Below, piece by piece: positions 12,684 to 26,537 of a stretch of 64,000 nucleotides of DNA. The DNA lies in assembly GCA_013397865.1 (NCBI GenBank), contig VZTI01000464.1, positions 826,398 through 890,397 on the forward strand. The letters are read 5' to 3'. The position numbers and the translations under genes are program-made. The notes beneath the pieces are model-generated. The model was not told the DNA's origin. It worked only from the letters and a program-made list of their open reading frames with translations, and made no database searches. The stretch is from Struthidea cinerea. Taxonomy: Eukaryota > Chordata > Aves > Passeriformes > Corcoracidae. How positions within the stretch are numbered: the first letter of the stretch is position 1; every line of letters begins with the position of its first letter.

Positions 12684-14343
12684 TCTCAGAAAGATCCCAT
12701 TGCTGAAGGGATTAATGAAGCCCAGAACACTGTATAGAGTATTCTGGAGCCTGAGGTTATGGTGTAGGTTTGTATAATACATCAGCAAGCATGTGTCTGC
12801 TCTTAAATTACCTATTGTGCTAACCAGAAATTCTAAATATTGTCTCAATTATAATCAAGTATATTTAATTCTGTGAATATAAAACAAAAATAAAGCTCAG
12901 CAACCAGCTTCAGGCTTTGCATTTTCCTACCATTCTGTGATGGTAGTCACTAGACAATGTGTCAGAAGATTTAAGAGTTCATGATCAGGTATATTGTTGA
13001 TAAATTGTTACAAATAGTAGTTTTCATCACTGCAACCAACAAAGCGTAGGGTAGGACACATAGTGCAATTGTTTAAAGCTCTGTGGTGCTCAGTATCTTC
13101 TTGCATGGTGGACAACACCTCTGTCCACTTAAGAGTGGAGATGGGACTCTATTTCTTTCATTCAGTGGAGTATCTATATTTGAAAGAAGAAAGGAAAAGT
13201 TTTAAAATGATGCTACATCCAGATTCAGGCCATAGAATGGAATGGTGAGCAAAAGGAAAGCAGACACAAAAAAACCTGTGCATGTGAGCCCCCCCAGCCC
13301 TCACAAGAGTCATACCCAGCCCTGGTCTCTGCAATCCATGTTCCCGATACCCTTAGATTTAGTGTTCTCTGCCTGCAACCCCTCCGCCTAATTTTAGAGC
13401 CGGGCAGCTCTGCCTGGGCTGGGCTGTGCCTGTGTGGCACAGCAGCATCCTTTTGTGTACTCAGTAAAGACATAAACATGAGAAAAGTCCAAGATTTACA
13501 AACCTGGCAAAATCTGCTTTCAGGGCTTTGCCTCCTGTGCAAAACTGGGTAATAACTAGGGCCAAGTGAATAATGTATACGTTTTCTGTTAATTTGAATT
13601 TTTAAATGAACCCGCTCTGGCTGTTGTTGCAGCTGTGCAGCCGCCACTGGAGCCAGTGCACTCTCAACCAAAGGGAAAAGAAAAAAGATTAACTTTCTCT
13701 AGTCCTTCTTTTTTTTTAAGATGAGACAGCCTAAAAACTAAGGTGCTTTTCACAGCAACTCCATGTGCCTTGTACACTAAAAATTTCCTATATTGTTGCT
13801 GGTCATAGATATTACATTTTCAGAATGCTGTTACACCACTGCCATTTTCATCTGGTATTTAGCAGTTTGTAACAATATCAGCCACTGAGTATCTAATTAG
13901 CAGCTAAACACGCATTCTCACACAGGTGCTTTTTAAAACAATAAGAAAAGAAAGCAAAATAAATGGAAGAAATGATCACATGCCTGATTTACAGTTGCAT
14001 TTAGAAAAACCTTTTATCAGTAAGTTGATTAGCATGAGCTCCAGTTTGAGAGTCAGCATTCCTACAATTTGGGATCTAAGGGAAGATGGCACTCTGTAGC
14101 TATAAGGCATTACAGAGCAGCTGAGAAGCAGAGCCCTTCAGCAGGGGTGCGGGAAGTGACTTCTGAGCATCTGGGAGCCAACAGGCTGCACACTGCCAAA
14201 ACAACACTCCTTTGTCAGGACACATTCATCTTCCCGTTTCCCATTCCCCTGCACAGCCAAGCAGTTTCCCGGATCTGTACCAAGAGATGCAAGCAGCACA
14301 GTCGAAGCACTGCATCACACATACTCCTTGTTTTCTCTCTCAG

Positions 14344-14403
14344 AAGGCCACCAGAGCCCTGTGGACGCTGAGAGGGTGATGAAGCCCATCCCCAGCTCTT
14401 CAG
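14344..14403 (+). other. Exon-like 60-nt segment, speculative
   Basis: A pyrimidine-rich tract ending TTTTCTCTCTCAG stops at 14,343 and resembles a splice acceptor. Sixty bases later CAG is followed by GTATCA at 14,404, which resembles a donor. One of the three frames is open throughout and reads GHQSPVDAERVMKPIPSSSG; the other two contain stops. The length is divisible by three, so the segment could be skipped without a frame change. Against this, the peptide is unknown to me, no neighbouring exon is visible, and acceptor-donor pairs of this quality arise by chance in tens of kilobases. Confidence 0.15.
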
Positions 14404-15659
14404 GTATCAGGCACCCCTGCCCCCCTTATGCAAGTGGTACCTGGGAAGTGGGAAAGACCCCATTTCTTCACAAGTGCGCTGCACTGTTGGCTGAAGGCCA
14501 GGCAGATCTCAGCAGGGCAGGTGTTTCTTTTTTAGGTCAAATCTTCTTAGGCATTTTTTGATTTCTGTTGGAAAGCTCTCCTGCATGCATATCTAGTGCA
14601 GCATTTCAAAAGGAGTCTGTTAGAAGAAAATATGCTCTTGACATGAAGCAAACTTTACAGTACCCTTTGATATGTCAAAATATATCAGTGAATATCAACG
14701 ATATTCTCCAAAACAGCATGCTTTTAATACTTGAAGTTCTTGGCAGAAGTGTGCCAAAGTTGCTAAGAACAACTTCCTAAAAAATAAAAAATAAAATAAT
14801 TAAAGGAAGGAGTTTTGCAGATATTTTTCCAGGTCTGTCAAGTTTCCCGGCAAATTATCTGTGGTTGTGAATTTTTAGGTTACTGAAAATACAACGTTCT
14901 CAGAAAACCTAAATCAGTAAGTCATATAAAACACAAAACAGTTATGTCCTTTTAGGACAGAGGGGCAAAAAAAAGTCTTCTTTAATTTCTCCTCCCACTG
15001 AGACCTGGATTGGTTGGGGAGATGAGCTAGTACGGAGATGCTGAATTATCTCAACATTGAGTTCAGGCAGATTGCCACGATTTGATGAGTCTCTCTTAGA
15101 GAGCCTATCTGTAAAAAATGATGTCATGTTATCCACTGTTCAGTGCCAGGATTTGTATTAACATTGATTTACCCTTGAGGCTGGATGAAATCCTCACAGA
15201 TACTGAGTTCCTCATGATGACTTTCTTGAGGGTTTATTGCTTGTTGCTTAACTGGTTGCCACCAAAGGATCCCTCATCTGATCATTTTATTTTTTATGAA
15301 ATGGTTGACAAGGCGAAAAGCAGAAAAATGTCACCCTTTTCACCTACTTCCTCTTCAACCACAATGGTCAATATCTTCTGTCAGAAGTCAGTGGTGGCAC
15401 TGACAAGTCAACCGAACAATTTTAGATATGTTAGACAGCACCTACTTAGTTGAAGATGAAAAGGAGTCTATGCTTCTCAGATTTCTGATGATTTTTTTTT
15501 TCTTACTAATGAGTACATTTACACTGGAAAGATTAATGGGTTATGTTTTGACACGTAATGAAAACAACTTTCACTTTACAAAAGTATGCAGCTCATCAAG
15601 AAACAGTACAATATAATTAGTACCTGAGATGTCTAAAATGTATAATTTTAATTCATATT

Positions 15660-15671
15660 AAAAAAAAAAAA
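15660..15671. repeat. A12 homopolymer
   Basis: A pure A run with no recognisable retroposon body upstream of it. Confidence 0.9.
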
Positions 15672-17530
15672 GTATCCAAACCCCCTCAGCACCTACCAAG
15701 CCCTTTCAAAAGACTTAGCTGATTTTCAATGTAGTGCAGCAGAGGGCTGTTTCAAACTCCTGTGTTGAACTGGTTCCCACACAAGGTTCATTAACTGTAA
15801 GTTGGAAAAAACAACTCTTCAACAGTGTATAGGGATAGCTGGCATGAGAAACAGCACTGTGAGAATAAACCAGGTTGGAAAAGAGTGACACACTGCCACA
15901 GCTCAACTGAGAACATAGGGATTGTTTACTCCACTTGGCAAATTGGTCTACACAATATACTAACCTAGGGCTGTTTCAAACCTCTGTTGAAAAATTTAAG
16001 CTCAACTTACCCCTTTTCTCCTGCTCTCTATTACAGGGAAGTCTTGCTATCCTCTTGTGAACTCAGGGTTGTTGGTTTCTTTCTTATTGCTACTTTTATT
16101 TGTTATCTTACTTCCTGATTTATTTCATCAGGAAATGGGAGTTCAAAAAGACCTCAAGATAGGCTATTGCATCAAGAGTTCTAAATAGAATTAGGAAGTG
16201 GTAGGATCTTGCCACAAATACAATTTCAGCCCTCTCCAGTTGCTAGCTCAATACTGAAGACCTCCCAGTTTCGTTGTGTTTTTCTGCCTTCCACAGAGGA
16301 AAGAAAAGAGGCCCAAGAGAGAGTAAATTTCATCAGGGAACACAGTAAATCATATCTGCACGCTATGCTGGCTTTCACCAACAGACACCAAAGATCAATG
16401 CAGAAGAATCCCAGACTGCATCTAGGGAGCCAAAGGTTTCCTGGGCTCTTTATCTGATTTGTTATTTCAGATTTTGCCTCCATTTTGCTCCTTTCTTGAC
16501 CTGTATGCCTGGCAGTTAAATAATGTGGCTTCCTGTGAAATGGGTTTGGCATTATAATCTTAAAAAGGCTATGATATAACAAGAAAGAAAAATGTGAGCT
16601 AGAACCAATAATAGCATTTCCACCACTGTAAGCCCTGTTACTCACCCTTACTTATTATGAGACCTGTGTCCGAGCAAAACACATTTTAAATGCTTATCTT
16701 TAAATTTTATAATCAGTGCTGAAATAATGCATTCTCCTTTCTCACAGCCTTCATGTTTTTGTGTTTGGATGTTTCTAATAACTGCACTTCAACAAGATGC
16801 TAAGAATGGCAACACATCCCAGTTAACATTCACAGAACGGTGCTTTAGAAAATAGCACACAAAATGTATTTGTGTGTCTGCTACAGAGACTCACTTGAGC
16901 TGGAATATCTCTAACAGTGCTTGTTGGAAAGAACATTTTTTGGAGCCGTTTCAGCAAGTGTTGTGCTAGGGGTTCGACAGGTAGTTAAATGAATGCTTTT
17001 GTTCCACCTCTAGCTGGATTTGTAAAATGAATGAATTACTATCAACCTTTCTCTTCTAGGCAGCAGCACCCTTGCTCACAGCTCACACACAGGACAAAAG
17101 TGAAGGCTGATGCTTTCTGTTACTTTTCTAGAATTAGCTCTCTGTACTAGTGGTACAGAATAAATACAATAAAGTAATTTCAGATCTTACTGATCTGAAG
17201 GAATCTGACATACCTAACTGCTATGTCAGGAACACATGCAGAAACACTGCTCTGGTGTCCAGACACTTGTCAAACACCTGCATGGCACACAACTTCAGTT
17301 AAAGAAGTACCTTTCTTAAAGGAACACTATTAAAATCTGCCTCTGAAGTGCTGAGCAGGCTTAGGGCTGCCTTTCGTAGGAGAGTTGATTTTTTTATACA
17401 CATGATGTAGACACAGGTGGAAACAACTGCTTATAAAAGTGTTAGCAGGGAACTACGTTGTTTGAATTGACATGCACTAATAGTTCAATTTAACTACAAT
17501 AAAATATTTTGTGGTTACTATTTAGTGCAC

Positions 17531-17552
17531 GGAAAGGTTGAAAATCCTTTCC
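17531..17552. repeat. Perfect 7-bp hairpin
   Basis: GGAAAGG and CCTTTCC flank an 8-base A/T-rich loop. The surrounding 17,440-17,780 has the look of a conserved element but conservation cannot be judged from one sequence. Confidence 0.8.
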
Positions 17553-17931
17553 ATGTGAAACCTGTTGTAGCCTACATCATAACTCAGAGAGAAGGATCAA
17601 GGGTCTGATAAAAGCCTGAAAAGCTGTTAGCTGAGGCTTTAATACAGAGCTGCCTCCTGATCTTATTGTTCTGTAAATAGTGTTCATCACAGTGTGGCCT
17701 TTTACTTGGCAGGATAAGCAATGAGCTTCAACATTACTTGCAAGGGCTTTTTATTTATAGACATCTCTGACTATTAACATCTAAAACCATCATATGCTGT
17801 GTCATATTCTTCCACATAATGAGTGTATAAAGCAAATGGGCCTTCTGTTCAGAGAAAAGCCAGTGTGTGGTATCTGCACAAGGGTTTCCAAAGATAAGTG
17901 GCATTACTAAAATGAATTAAAAATGCAATTA

Positions 17932-17947
17932 ATGTCTCTAGAGACAT
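17932..17947. repeat. Perfect 16-bp palindrome
   Basis: ATGTCTCTAGAGACAT is its own reverse complement with no spacer. The GTCT/AGAC halves resemble SMAD half-sites, but this is only a motif resemblance. Confidence 0.9.
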
Positions 17948-18426
17948 ATTTGGCAATGTCTGTACGCATGGAGAAAAATTGTAACAAGTCACAGAAGTCT
18001 TAAGTTAAATACAGAAGAGACAAAATGGGAGGCTGGATGCTGTATAATGGGCAAAAACACAGCCCAAGGGATGATTTATTTTAACAGCTGTGTTTTTTAA
18101 GTGCTATGGAGCAAGCTGTACATACTGCAAATAGCCCTGAAGAACCTCAGGCCTTGAGGCCTGTCATTTCTTGTCTGTCTCCTCTCCTCTTCTATTGGAA
18201 AGGTTGGGCTTCATTTTAAAACTCAGACTCAAATAGGCCACTTCTCCCAAATATCAGGTAGAAACTGCACCACTGCATAAAAACAGCAACAGCAGCAGTA
18301 ACAAACACAAGAAGCAAGCTGACAACATTACTATGCAAAACCCCCAAACTTCAAAAATAAATCCTGTCGGCAAAAAGGTCTGTAGCTGTACTGTTTGAAT
18401 TCTGACTACTTGCAGTGAATGGAGAG

Positions 18427-18437
18427 TGTGTGTGTGT
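18427..18437. repeat. Short (TG)n microsatellite
   Basis: About five and a half TG units without interruption. Confidence 0.85.
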
Positions 18438-18540
18438 CCCAAATTTAAGAATCAATTTTGTTCATTCCGGTTCATGTATGACAGTCAGGGTAAGAAACAC
18501 ATGGGTGTCTCACAGACACGGACAAATAGAGCAAACTCAG

Positions 18541-18589
18541 CAGTCAATTAGTTCAGATGTTTAAAGTCAGTCAGTTAGTTCAGATGTTT
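18541..18589. repeat. 22-bp direct duplication
   Basis: CAGTCAATTAGTTCAGATGT, extended by TT (18,541-18,562), recurs at 18,568-18,589 with a single A-to-G change, separated by five bases. This is a local duplication of recent to moderate age. Confidence 0.93.
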
Positions 18590-20908
18590 CTCAGCTTCCC
18601 CTCTGTACATCCAGGATTGCACTGGCATATGACCCTCTGTTAGAAAAGTGCAGAGGATACTATCCAAAACCAATTTAGCCAGCTTTAATTAGCACTTTCT
18701 TGGAGAGGTCCTGAGCCCTGACTTGCCGGAAGACTTGTTCCAGGGGCCCCTTGCAGCAGGGAGTTTGCAGAAAGCCACTCAGTATTGCAGGCTAAGATAC
18801 TTGGCACAAACTACTCCCCCTGCCCAGTTGCCTTCAATGCCTAGAAACATTCTGAAGAATGCTAGATTTACATTAATGTATAGCCCAAGGGCTTGTTTTG
18901 AGGCACTGTGAAATTTCCACACAGGCAAGCAAGCGGAAAAAAATGAACCATGAAAAAATCAGACTAATATTTATCTGACAGTAAATGAAAATCACCATGG
19001 TGACACTGCAGTAGGATGATGCAGTAAGTCTGCCATTGTGTCTTCTAAATACTGGACACTTTGTATGAACGGTACCTTTGCTCTACAGTGAAGGAACAAG
19101 GGGAAGGAGTACGAGGAGCTTTTTGTGACCCACTGCAAGTCTGAACAGGGCTTCAGTAACCCTCCCAGAAACCGAAAGTGCACTGGGCTTCTCCGTCCCT
19201 GCTTCAGCACAGGTGCCTAATGCTCCACAGAGCATTCCTATTGCAACTCACCAGCAGGCATAATAATGATGTGACCTCATTTGAAACAGAAAATGAGCTG
19301 CCAGTTGTTTTGATAGAGAAGTGTTGTTTCAACATTCCCCAATTTCTTGAATGGAATTTCTGGCCTATATGTGAAACTTCTTGCAGACCAAACATTAGCA
19401 ACAAAAATTGGGCAGGAATGTAAAAAGGAAACCAATAGCTATGTAAATCAACAGCTCTGTTTGGTAATCCCATTTTCATCATCCTGTGCGCTTACCTGAA
19501 ACGCAGTCCCTTCCGAAATCTAACACTTTGCACATGACCCAGCCTCTCTCTTCTGTGTGATGGCCAGGGAATTAAAAGCCTACCCAGGCAATGCTTGACT
19601 TCAGCCCAGCACAGGCAAAACACACAGAGCACATGAAGGATGTTCTCATTACTAAAGAGTTATAGGTCATGTCATTGTCACCACCCCATTTTAGCACTGC
19701 TCATTTAAGCAGAAGTGTGCTCGCTCTCCTTGCTTCCTTTCATCTCCTCTTTCTTTCATAGGAGACTGCCTGATGTTTAGGGTTTTTCCCTTTCTTTTAG
19801 GATGACTTCAAAACTCCTGCCAAGCTGGTTCCTACACCTCAATTAATTCAAGTTCAGTTGATAACTGCACTGGAGCTCAACTAGTCTGAAAATACTGCTT
19901 AGTCATGCATATACCTTGTTTCTGATCTCTGATCAGGATTGAAGTCTTGCTCTTCAGAGGAGTCTGTAGACCTAGACCAGTGATTTGAGTAGGTCTGGGT
20001 TGGTGCCCAGATGAATGCAAACAGTAGTGAACTCCCTAAATAAAAGGAGGCAGTGGGGACTAATTGTAAATATGTGAATATACTGCTAGAAATGGCATAT
20101 GTGTGTTACTTCTATCACTTTTCCATGTCTTCCACTCCTCAGATCCCATAGCTCAGCTCACAAAATTGCTTTGCTTGCACAGTGCTTCCATGCACAGAGT
20201 GGGTGACCAGTTGGATGTCTACTGCAGTGATGACACAAAGTACAACGCAGTGTGGAAGGCTATAATAAATGCAACAATGAAGAAAAAAGAAAAAGACATG
20301 AAAATGCCTTCAAATAATTTAAACTGACATTTCTGTAAACACTTGTCCATCCAACTTGTTATTACCAGGTTGGGAAGAATTCTGAACAAAAGATAAAGCT
20401 TAATCTTTTCATGTGTCCTTTCATAGGAATGGAAGTAGCAATATGTGTTATTTCAGGTATCAATTAAGTAAAATGAAACAGTTAAAAGCAGATGAAAATC
20501 ACAGAACCACTTATAAATTGCAATGTAACTTCCATCTGTTTACTTACTGAATCTTAGAATTCTGAGTAGTGATCCACAAGCAGATTTGAATAAACTTGTA
20601 GCAAAAAACTGTTCACACTATAACACAACATTTATCAATCTCTCATCTATGAAATCAATTCCTTATTCCAACCGATAAAGGTTTTGAATAATTATATTTT
20701 GAAGAAAAGTGACCTATCAGTGAATAAATCATTCATTCTTCTTTTATTGGTTTCAGTCACAGCTGTTATCACATCTGACCCCTGGAACCCTTTCTGTACC
20801 TACGGCAGAACACTGTCTTAAATTGGATAGCAAGCAAATATGGAATTACAGCTTTTGTGTATCAAATTTAAATTGTTTTATTTTTTTCTAGAGCTAAGAA
20901 GATCTAAG

Positions 20909-20951
20909 GCAAAAAAACCCCAAACCAACAAAAAAACCGAAAACAAAAAGA
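20909..20951. repeat. A/C-rich simple repeat
   Basis: Runs of A broken by CCCC, CC and C, without G except one position. Such A/C tracts are common low-complexity sequence in bird genomes. A similar shorter tract lies at about 25,141-25,190. Confidence 0.7.
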
Positions 20952-22513
20952 GGAACTCACAACACTCAGAAACAAAACCCTAGAAACAGCAGGATTTACT
21001 CTGTTTAAAGAGTGCTATAGCCCCTGTTTCCAGTAACTTAACTTTAGCCTTGAGATGACAGCAAGAAGTTTTGCATATAGCCAACAGTGATATTATATTA
21101 CTAAACTCAAAGGAATTTGGCAAGTATGAGGAAGACCATTCAGGGTAATGTTAACAACTTCTGCCAAAGCTCACAGGCAGCCCAGGAAGAGTCCCTAAGG
21201 CTAAAGAAGGTGGAAAAGGCTTTTGATGATTTTCTGTGTCTTTGATGTTAAGCCACACAGAACTGGATGTGTGTGTTCTCTTTAATGTTACCCAGGAGAA
21301 GTGTTTTTCCTACTAACTTTTAGGGCAGTTCCTGAGCTCATCTTGTGTGGCACTTCTCCAAAAAAAAATGAAAATTAAAGCAATGATGTCAGTAATAAGA
21401 GAGCACTGAAGACAAAATTCAGAAATCAGTACCCATGCTGGGGAACATGCTGTTCAGAGAGCGATTTCATTGGAAAAAGGAAAGCCATGTAAGCCTCTGC
21501 CAAGTGAGGCACAATCACAGTAGGGATCAGAAGAGAAATATCACTCTAGTAGGTGGTCAGTCCTGCCCAGGAGACAGAGAGTGTGTAAAATCACAGTAAC
21601 TTAGTGATGAGCCAGGCTGAAACACATTTAGACTCTCTCCTGTCCAACACCTGAAAAAAGATAAGGATTGCAGTTAGCCCAGAGCGTCTCAGCTATAATC
21701 TTTTCTCTGCCCATCCTGTCCTCTTCCACTACCCATTTCCCACTTCAAAAGGTTGACATGGTCATGTGTGTTGTGTGCCTGTGCATGTCCATACCTGTCT
21801 GCATTTGGATATGTGTGTTTCTAACTCACAGACCAATTTCAGCTTGAAACCTTTCTGAACATGAAAGGTTTCAAGGATGAATGAATTTGCACAAGTTAAA
21901 ATACCATAGGCAACTATGTGGACATGGAGGGGGAAGAACAACAGTATGACCTTGAGACCACTGGCTATTAAAGATCCCAGAACCGGAGAAAAATTTGGTA
22001 CATGCTCAAACCCCTATGCTAAGTTTGCTTTATTATAAACCATACTCATTAAATAAAACCAGGTGGTTTTTGTTCCAGTCTCCTCAAAGCACCTTGCTCA
22101 TGCTGTGCTCTTTTACTCCATGGAGTAATCCTGAAAAAGGCCTGATGTGTACAGCTGCTTAGCATGAGGGACAGCGTCTCAGGCTCTAAAGTGCAAACCG
22201 TTAACACAAGTACAAGGTTTTGGGCTCTAGGGAGCCATTAAAGTTTGATAAATCTCAACCAAGGCAAGGAAGGAGCTGAATAATTTGATCATAATTTAAT
22301 TTCTTTCGTTCCTAGTTGTTGCCTTCGTACACTTAGAACAAAACCAATTTGACTTTTATGAAGGATTTACAAGTCTTGACCCCACTGGAAATTTCTTGTG
22401 ACTGCAATTTCATCCAATGAAACCAAAGGATACTAACCATGTGCAAAATGTGTGTCCATTTTCTCACAGATCTAACAGTTCTAGTTTCAAAAATAAATGA
22501 CAAGGTTATAGGG

Positions 22514-22542
22514 AAAAAAAAAAAAAACCCCCCCCCCCCCCC
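22514..22542. repeat. A14-C15 homopolymer junction
   Basis: Fourteen A (22,514-22,527) are followed immediately by fifteen C (22,528-22,542). The A run could be the remnant of a retroposon tail, but I recognise no retroposon body on its left. The C run is the longest in the window; its minus strand is a G15 run able to form a quadruplex. Exact lengths are liable to sequencing and assembly error. Confidence 0.9.
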
Positions 22543-24176
22543 AATCGATTAAGGTCTTTAATTCTGAACTGTGGATTATTTGATGTCAATTATGGTTCTT
22601 CAGGTTTAGATGTCAACTATAATGCTGCCAGATAATAATGAATGCCTTTCTGTTTGAACCAGATTCAACATGAAATAAAAGCTAGCTTCAAAACAGTCAG
22701 TGCAGGAAGGAGATGATCTAGCAAAAAAACCCCACCTTGTTTTTCAGATCAGTTTTTTTTTCTGCTGATGAAAGGTTATTACTTAGAAAGTAAAATCTTG
22801 TTTTCAGAGAGATGGAATATTTTCTAGACCTACTAACAGCACTGGGGGTTACGGCTTATGCTTGTCGCTTCTGAAAACCCACCTTTGACAAAAGGAAAAA
22901 TACAGGCAAGTAAAGGAGTCAGGCTCTGTGCAATCCATGCTTTCAGAAGGGAGAAGGCAAGATTAAATATAGTAGACCTTTTTTAGTGTCATAATCTGTG
23001 ATGCTAAGTCACTGGCTGCTCTCTGACAGATTTCCTTGCTCACCTGTTGCCTAAGTGTTCATGTTCTCACACTGTGCAGCTGGGGAGCCTTCTCATGGCA
23101 GCGTGCAAGATGATGTAACCACTACCATGCTTTAGCTGAGGATTAATTTAGGATGTAACCTCTTTCTAGATTACACACAAGTCTGTTGGCCACATTTCAA
23201 GGTGATATGCGAAGGTGCAAATGTTATGGAAAATGCAGTTACAGGACTTTATATTCAAATGAGTAAGACTGTGTATCCCCATGGCAGACTGAAAAGATAG
23301 AAGACCATGTGATAGCTCTCCCAAACTGTACCCTTCTAAAGCACAGTGTTACCCTAAATAAATATACCTAAATTCCCAGACAAGTAGGTCAGCAGGAAAA
23401 TCCTAAAAAATGTCTAGGATTTTTCAGACCTAGCAATAAGTTTGATCATCAAGTATATTCTTACTCAGTCCCTCTCTCCGGCCACTGTAACTATTTCAGT
23501 GAACAATATAGACAAGGTACGAAGCTTTTCACTGGAGTGGTAGCTCTGGTAAAGAAAAAGTATTTGATTTCAAACCCACACACAGTTCTTAATATCAAGC
23601 GGTTGGAATGGCTAGGCCAGGTGCCAGACTGGATCTTTGGAAATTTATGTCATTTCCTCACCCACAGACAGCAAGAGTTTATGCAGCTGTCCCCTCGCAG
23701 TGACCCACTCATTTGTCTCCTCTGTTGTGGCCAAGAGGTTTCTTCCAAGAGGGAGGACTTAGTTCATACTCAACTCGCTTTTGTCTGTGGCCCTCTCAGA
23801 TGCTCTGATGAACAAGAGCGCTTGGAATCATGGCTCTTGATTAAAAGCAGTTCAGCCGTAAGAACAAAGAAACAGCATTAATTTGTTTCATAAAAACCAG
23901 CCCAAAGCTTATCTTCAGTTGCTGCCACACTGGGACAGATCTAGACTTTCAAAACTAAGTAAATGTCTACACTTTAAAATGCCTAAGCCACCCAACTTTA
24001 TATGGAAGAACACATTTTTATTTATCTGTAATGATTTATTTTTAAAAAGAGAAACTACAGATTCTGAAATGCTGTTCTTCTTCTCCCTGATCTTTTTTTT
24101 TACGTTGTGACAGCCCAATATCTCTAAAGCAGCTCAGATAGGAAAAGAATAAAGTAGATGGTTTAGGCATTACTTA

Positions 24177-24187
24177 AAAAAAAAAAA
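24177..24187. repeat. A11 homopolymer
   Basis: A pure A run in AT-rich sequence, with no associated retroposon body seen. Confidence 0.85.
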
Positions 24188-26537
24188 TTAATCTTGTCAT
24201 CACATCAGGATTTCTAATAATCATATACCAGATGCAAAATAATTAGGCTTATTAGGCCTATGCCTGTTGGTAAGCTGGGGGATAATTGAGGTGATGACAA
24301 CCTAAAGCTCTTCTATTATAAGAAAAAGTGGACATATCAACTTGTGGAGAGCTGGATCTCTTGCTAGACTGGATATTATTCTCACATAATCATATAACAT
24401 AAGGAATTCACCTTTAGCTATCAGCACAGGATCTAGATATTTAGAAGAGGTTTAGTCAGGGAAACTAAAAATTCCTCTATGTGTCCTGTATGTAAAAGAT
24501 GCCATACAGGAACTTGAGAACCTGAGTAAAACAATTATCAGGTGAAAGGAAAAAAAGAATCCTTTTTCTACTGTAAAAACCAAAATAACACAAAATCAAT
24601 TGGTACTAGCAAAATCAGTCAAGATCTCCTATAACATTTGTCTTCGTTCTCAAAGTTGCACATGTAGCACCTACAAAAGAGCTTGAAGTTTTAAGAAAAT
24701 TAACACATTTTGATTCATTGAAGAAAGCTGTTTTCCCTGCAGCTCTACTGAATCCTTTTACTCTCCCTTCCCTTTTTCTCTCATCTGGACAATTACCAGT
24801 TCCCTGGCTTATTCTCTGCTGTGCGCATGAGATCCCTATCCTTACTCCAAAACTAATCACCAGCAGTTCCTCCTAACAATCTCCCTGTCCATTAAAGTCA
24901 CTCCTGATGTCATTAAGATAGTGTTTCTTTATTACTGCCCTCAGAGCATCGGTGCTGATAAAGACAGAGCCAAGGGAGGCAGAAAGTGATTCCTCCCATT
25001 CATGTTAGCAGGGATTGGCAGGGGAATAAAATTAGACTCGGGGCATAGCTGCCTGGCCTGGAATGCTCTAAATAGGAAAAGAGGCTATTTCTCCCTCCTA
25101 GCTGCAGCATTGCCTGAACCTCAATGCTGTAATTGATACAGAAAAAAAAAACCAAACCAGCTCAAAACACAAAAAAATCCCCACCAACGCTAAAAATGCT
25201 CCTCTTCAAACCAAAGAAAATTAACAGGAAGCATTAGTAACTTTATCTGTGCAAAGAAATTTTTTCTGATCACTCAATCAAAAATAAATCAGATAATACA
25301 CTCCAAACCGATTCCAGTGAATTAGTACTCAGGAGTTTCCGATTAATTGCTGCCAGCCAGCCAGAAGACATGTCTTCTGTAGTGTTAATTTTTGTTCAAA
25401 AAGAAAATTAGACTTCCAAGGGAAACATTTCTATGTCTTTAGTACTCTTATCGGAAGTGTCTTATTACACAAGGCTAAAACAACTGGCATTTTGCACTGC
25501 AGACACATCAGATGGGTGAGAGGAGTTGTGGGAGAAGAAGGAAGTAAAAAAGCCTTCTCCTTATCTTGGTATTAAACCATAAAAAACAATTAAATCTTTA
25601 GTTGTCATCTTGCAAAAAAAAAATACGTGGGGGGGATGAATCTTTAAGAAGTGCTGAAAGTCATTAAAAAATGACTTTTTCTCATAATAGAGATTATATG
25701 ATCTGCTGGGCTGGATGCAAGAACAACACAGAATTACACCAGACTTTGAAACACATCTATATTTCAGAAACACAGCTACATTTGTCTGTGGCATCATTTT
25801 CTCAAAGCAGTGGCATTGACACTACTCCCTTGCAGAAGAAATGGGAATGCTGGATAACATAGCCATAGAGGAGATAAATGGTCTGTGGTGTTTGAAAGTA
25901 TGTCTAGAGCTGGAATTAACCCACAGCACAGTTAAGTTGTCAGTGTACAGCCAATTCCTGTGCCTCATTGCTGAGGTTCACTCAACAAATAGTCAGCGAG
26001 GACCCTTCCTATGTAGAAGAAAAAGCCTGATCAAAAGCAGAGGCACAAAGCAGGGAGGAAAAATCTTAATCATTCTGTGATAGCTATGAAACTGGTGACT
26101 GAAAACAACAGCCTGCCTTTATGGCAAAATGGTTTGGAATACTCAGCTCCACCTCATATTGACTGCCCAACCCAGAAAATAATTCCTCTGGAAAAGATAA
26201 ACAAAATAATTTCTGCTCTTTATTTAATGATAACAATACATTACCATGTTTTGGTGCTTTATTCTGTCCATAAAATGGCTTTCAATAACAGCTAATTCAA
26301 AAGCTTGTCCATTGTTGCACAGGCAACTCCTACAACATGGCTGGACAGTGTTAAAAGAGATCACCTCTCAGCAGTGTTAGTACTTGTGTCCCCAGGTATA
26401 TCATAGCTGTATAATCAAAATATGCCATTCAATCATAATATAAAATATTTGTATACCCAGACACACTATAGAATGTGTATATTATATAACAGCTAGCTTT
26501 TTGTAATCAGTATGCTTCATCCTGGCCCAGACTTTTA

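Larger units (their letters stand above)
12281..26537. other. Unique non-coding block
   Basis: No supported gene. The longest open frame is 148 codons on the minus strand (13,225-13,671). Its predicted protein has no recognisable domain and no visible splice context, so I treat it as chance. GC-richer ground at about 13,290-13,450 and 14,090-14,530 accounts for several overlapping frames. Short tandem and inverted repeats, a 22-bp duplication, an A14/C15 tract and one exon-like segment are listed separately. Confidence 0.55.

Noticed and set aside
13225..13671. Longest open frame in the window (148 codons, minus)
   Set aside because: No recognisable domain, no splice context and it lies in a GC-richer patch where stops are rarer; one frame of this size is plausible by chance in 64 kb.
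23537..23881. 114-codon plus-strand open frame with cysteine and lysine-rich parts
   Set aside because: No domain match known to me, no splice or promoter context.
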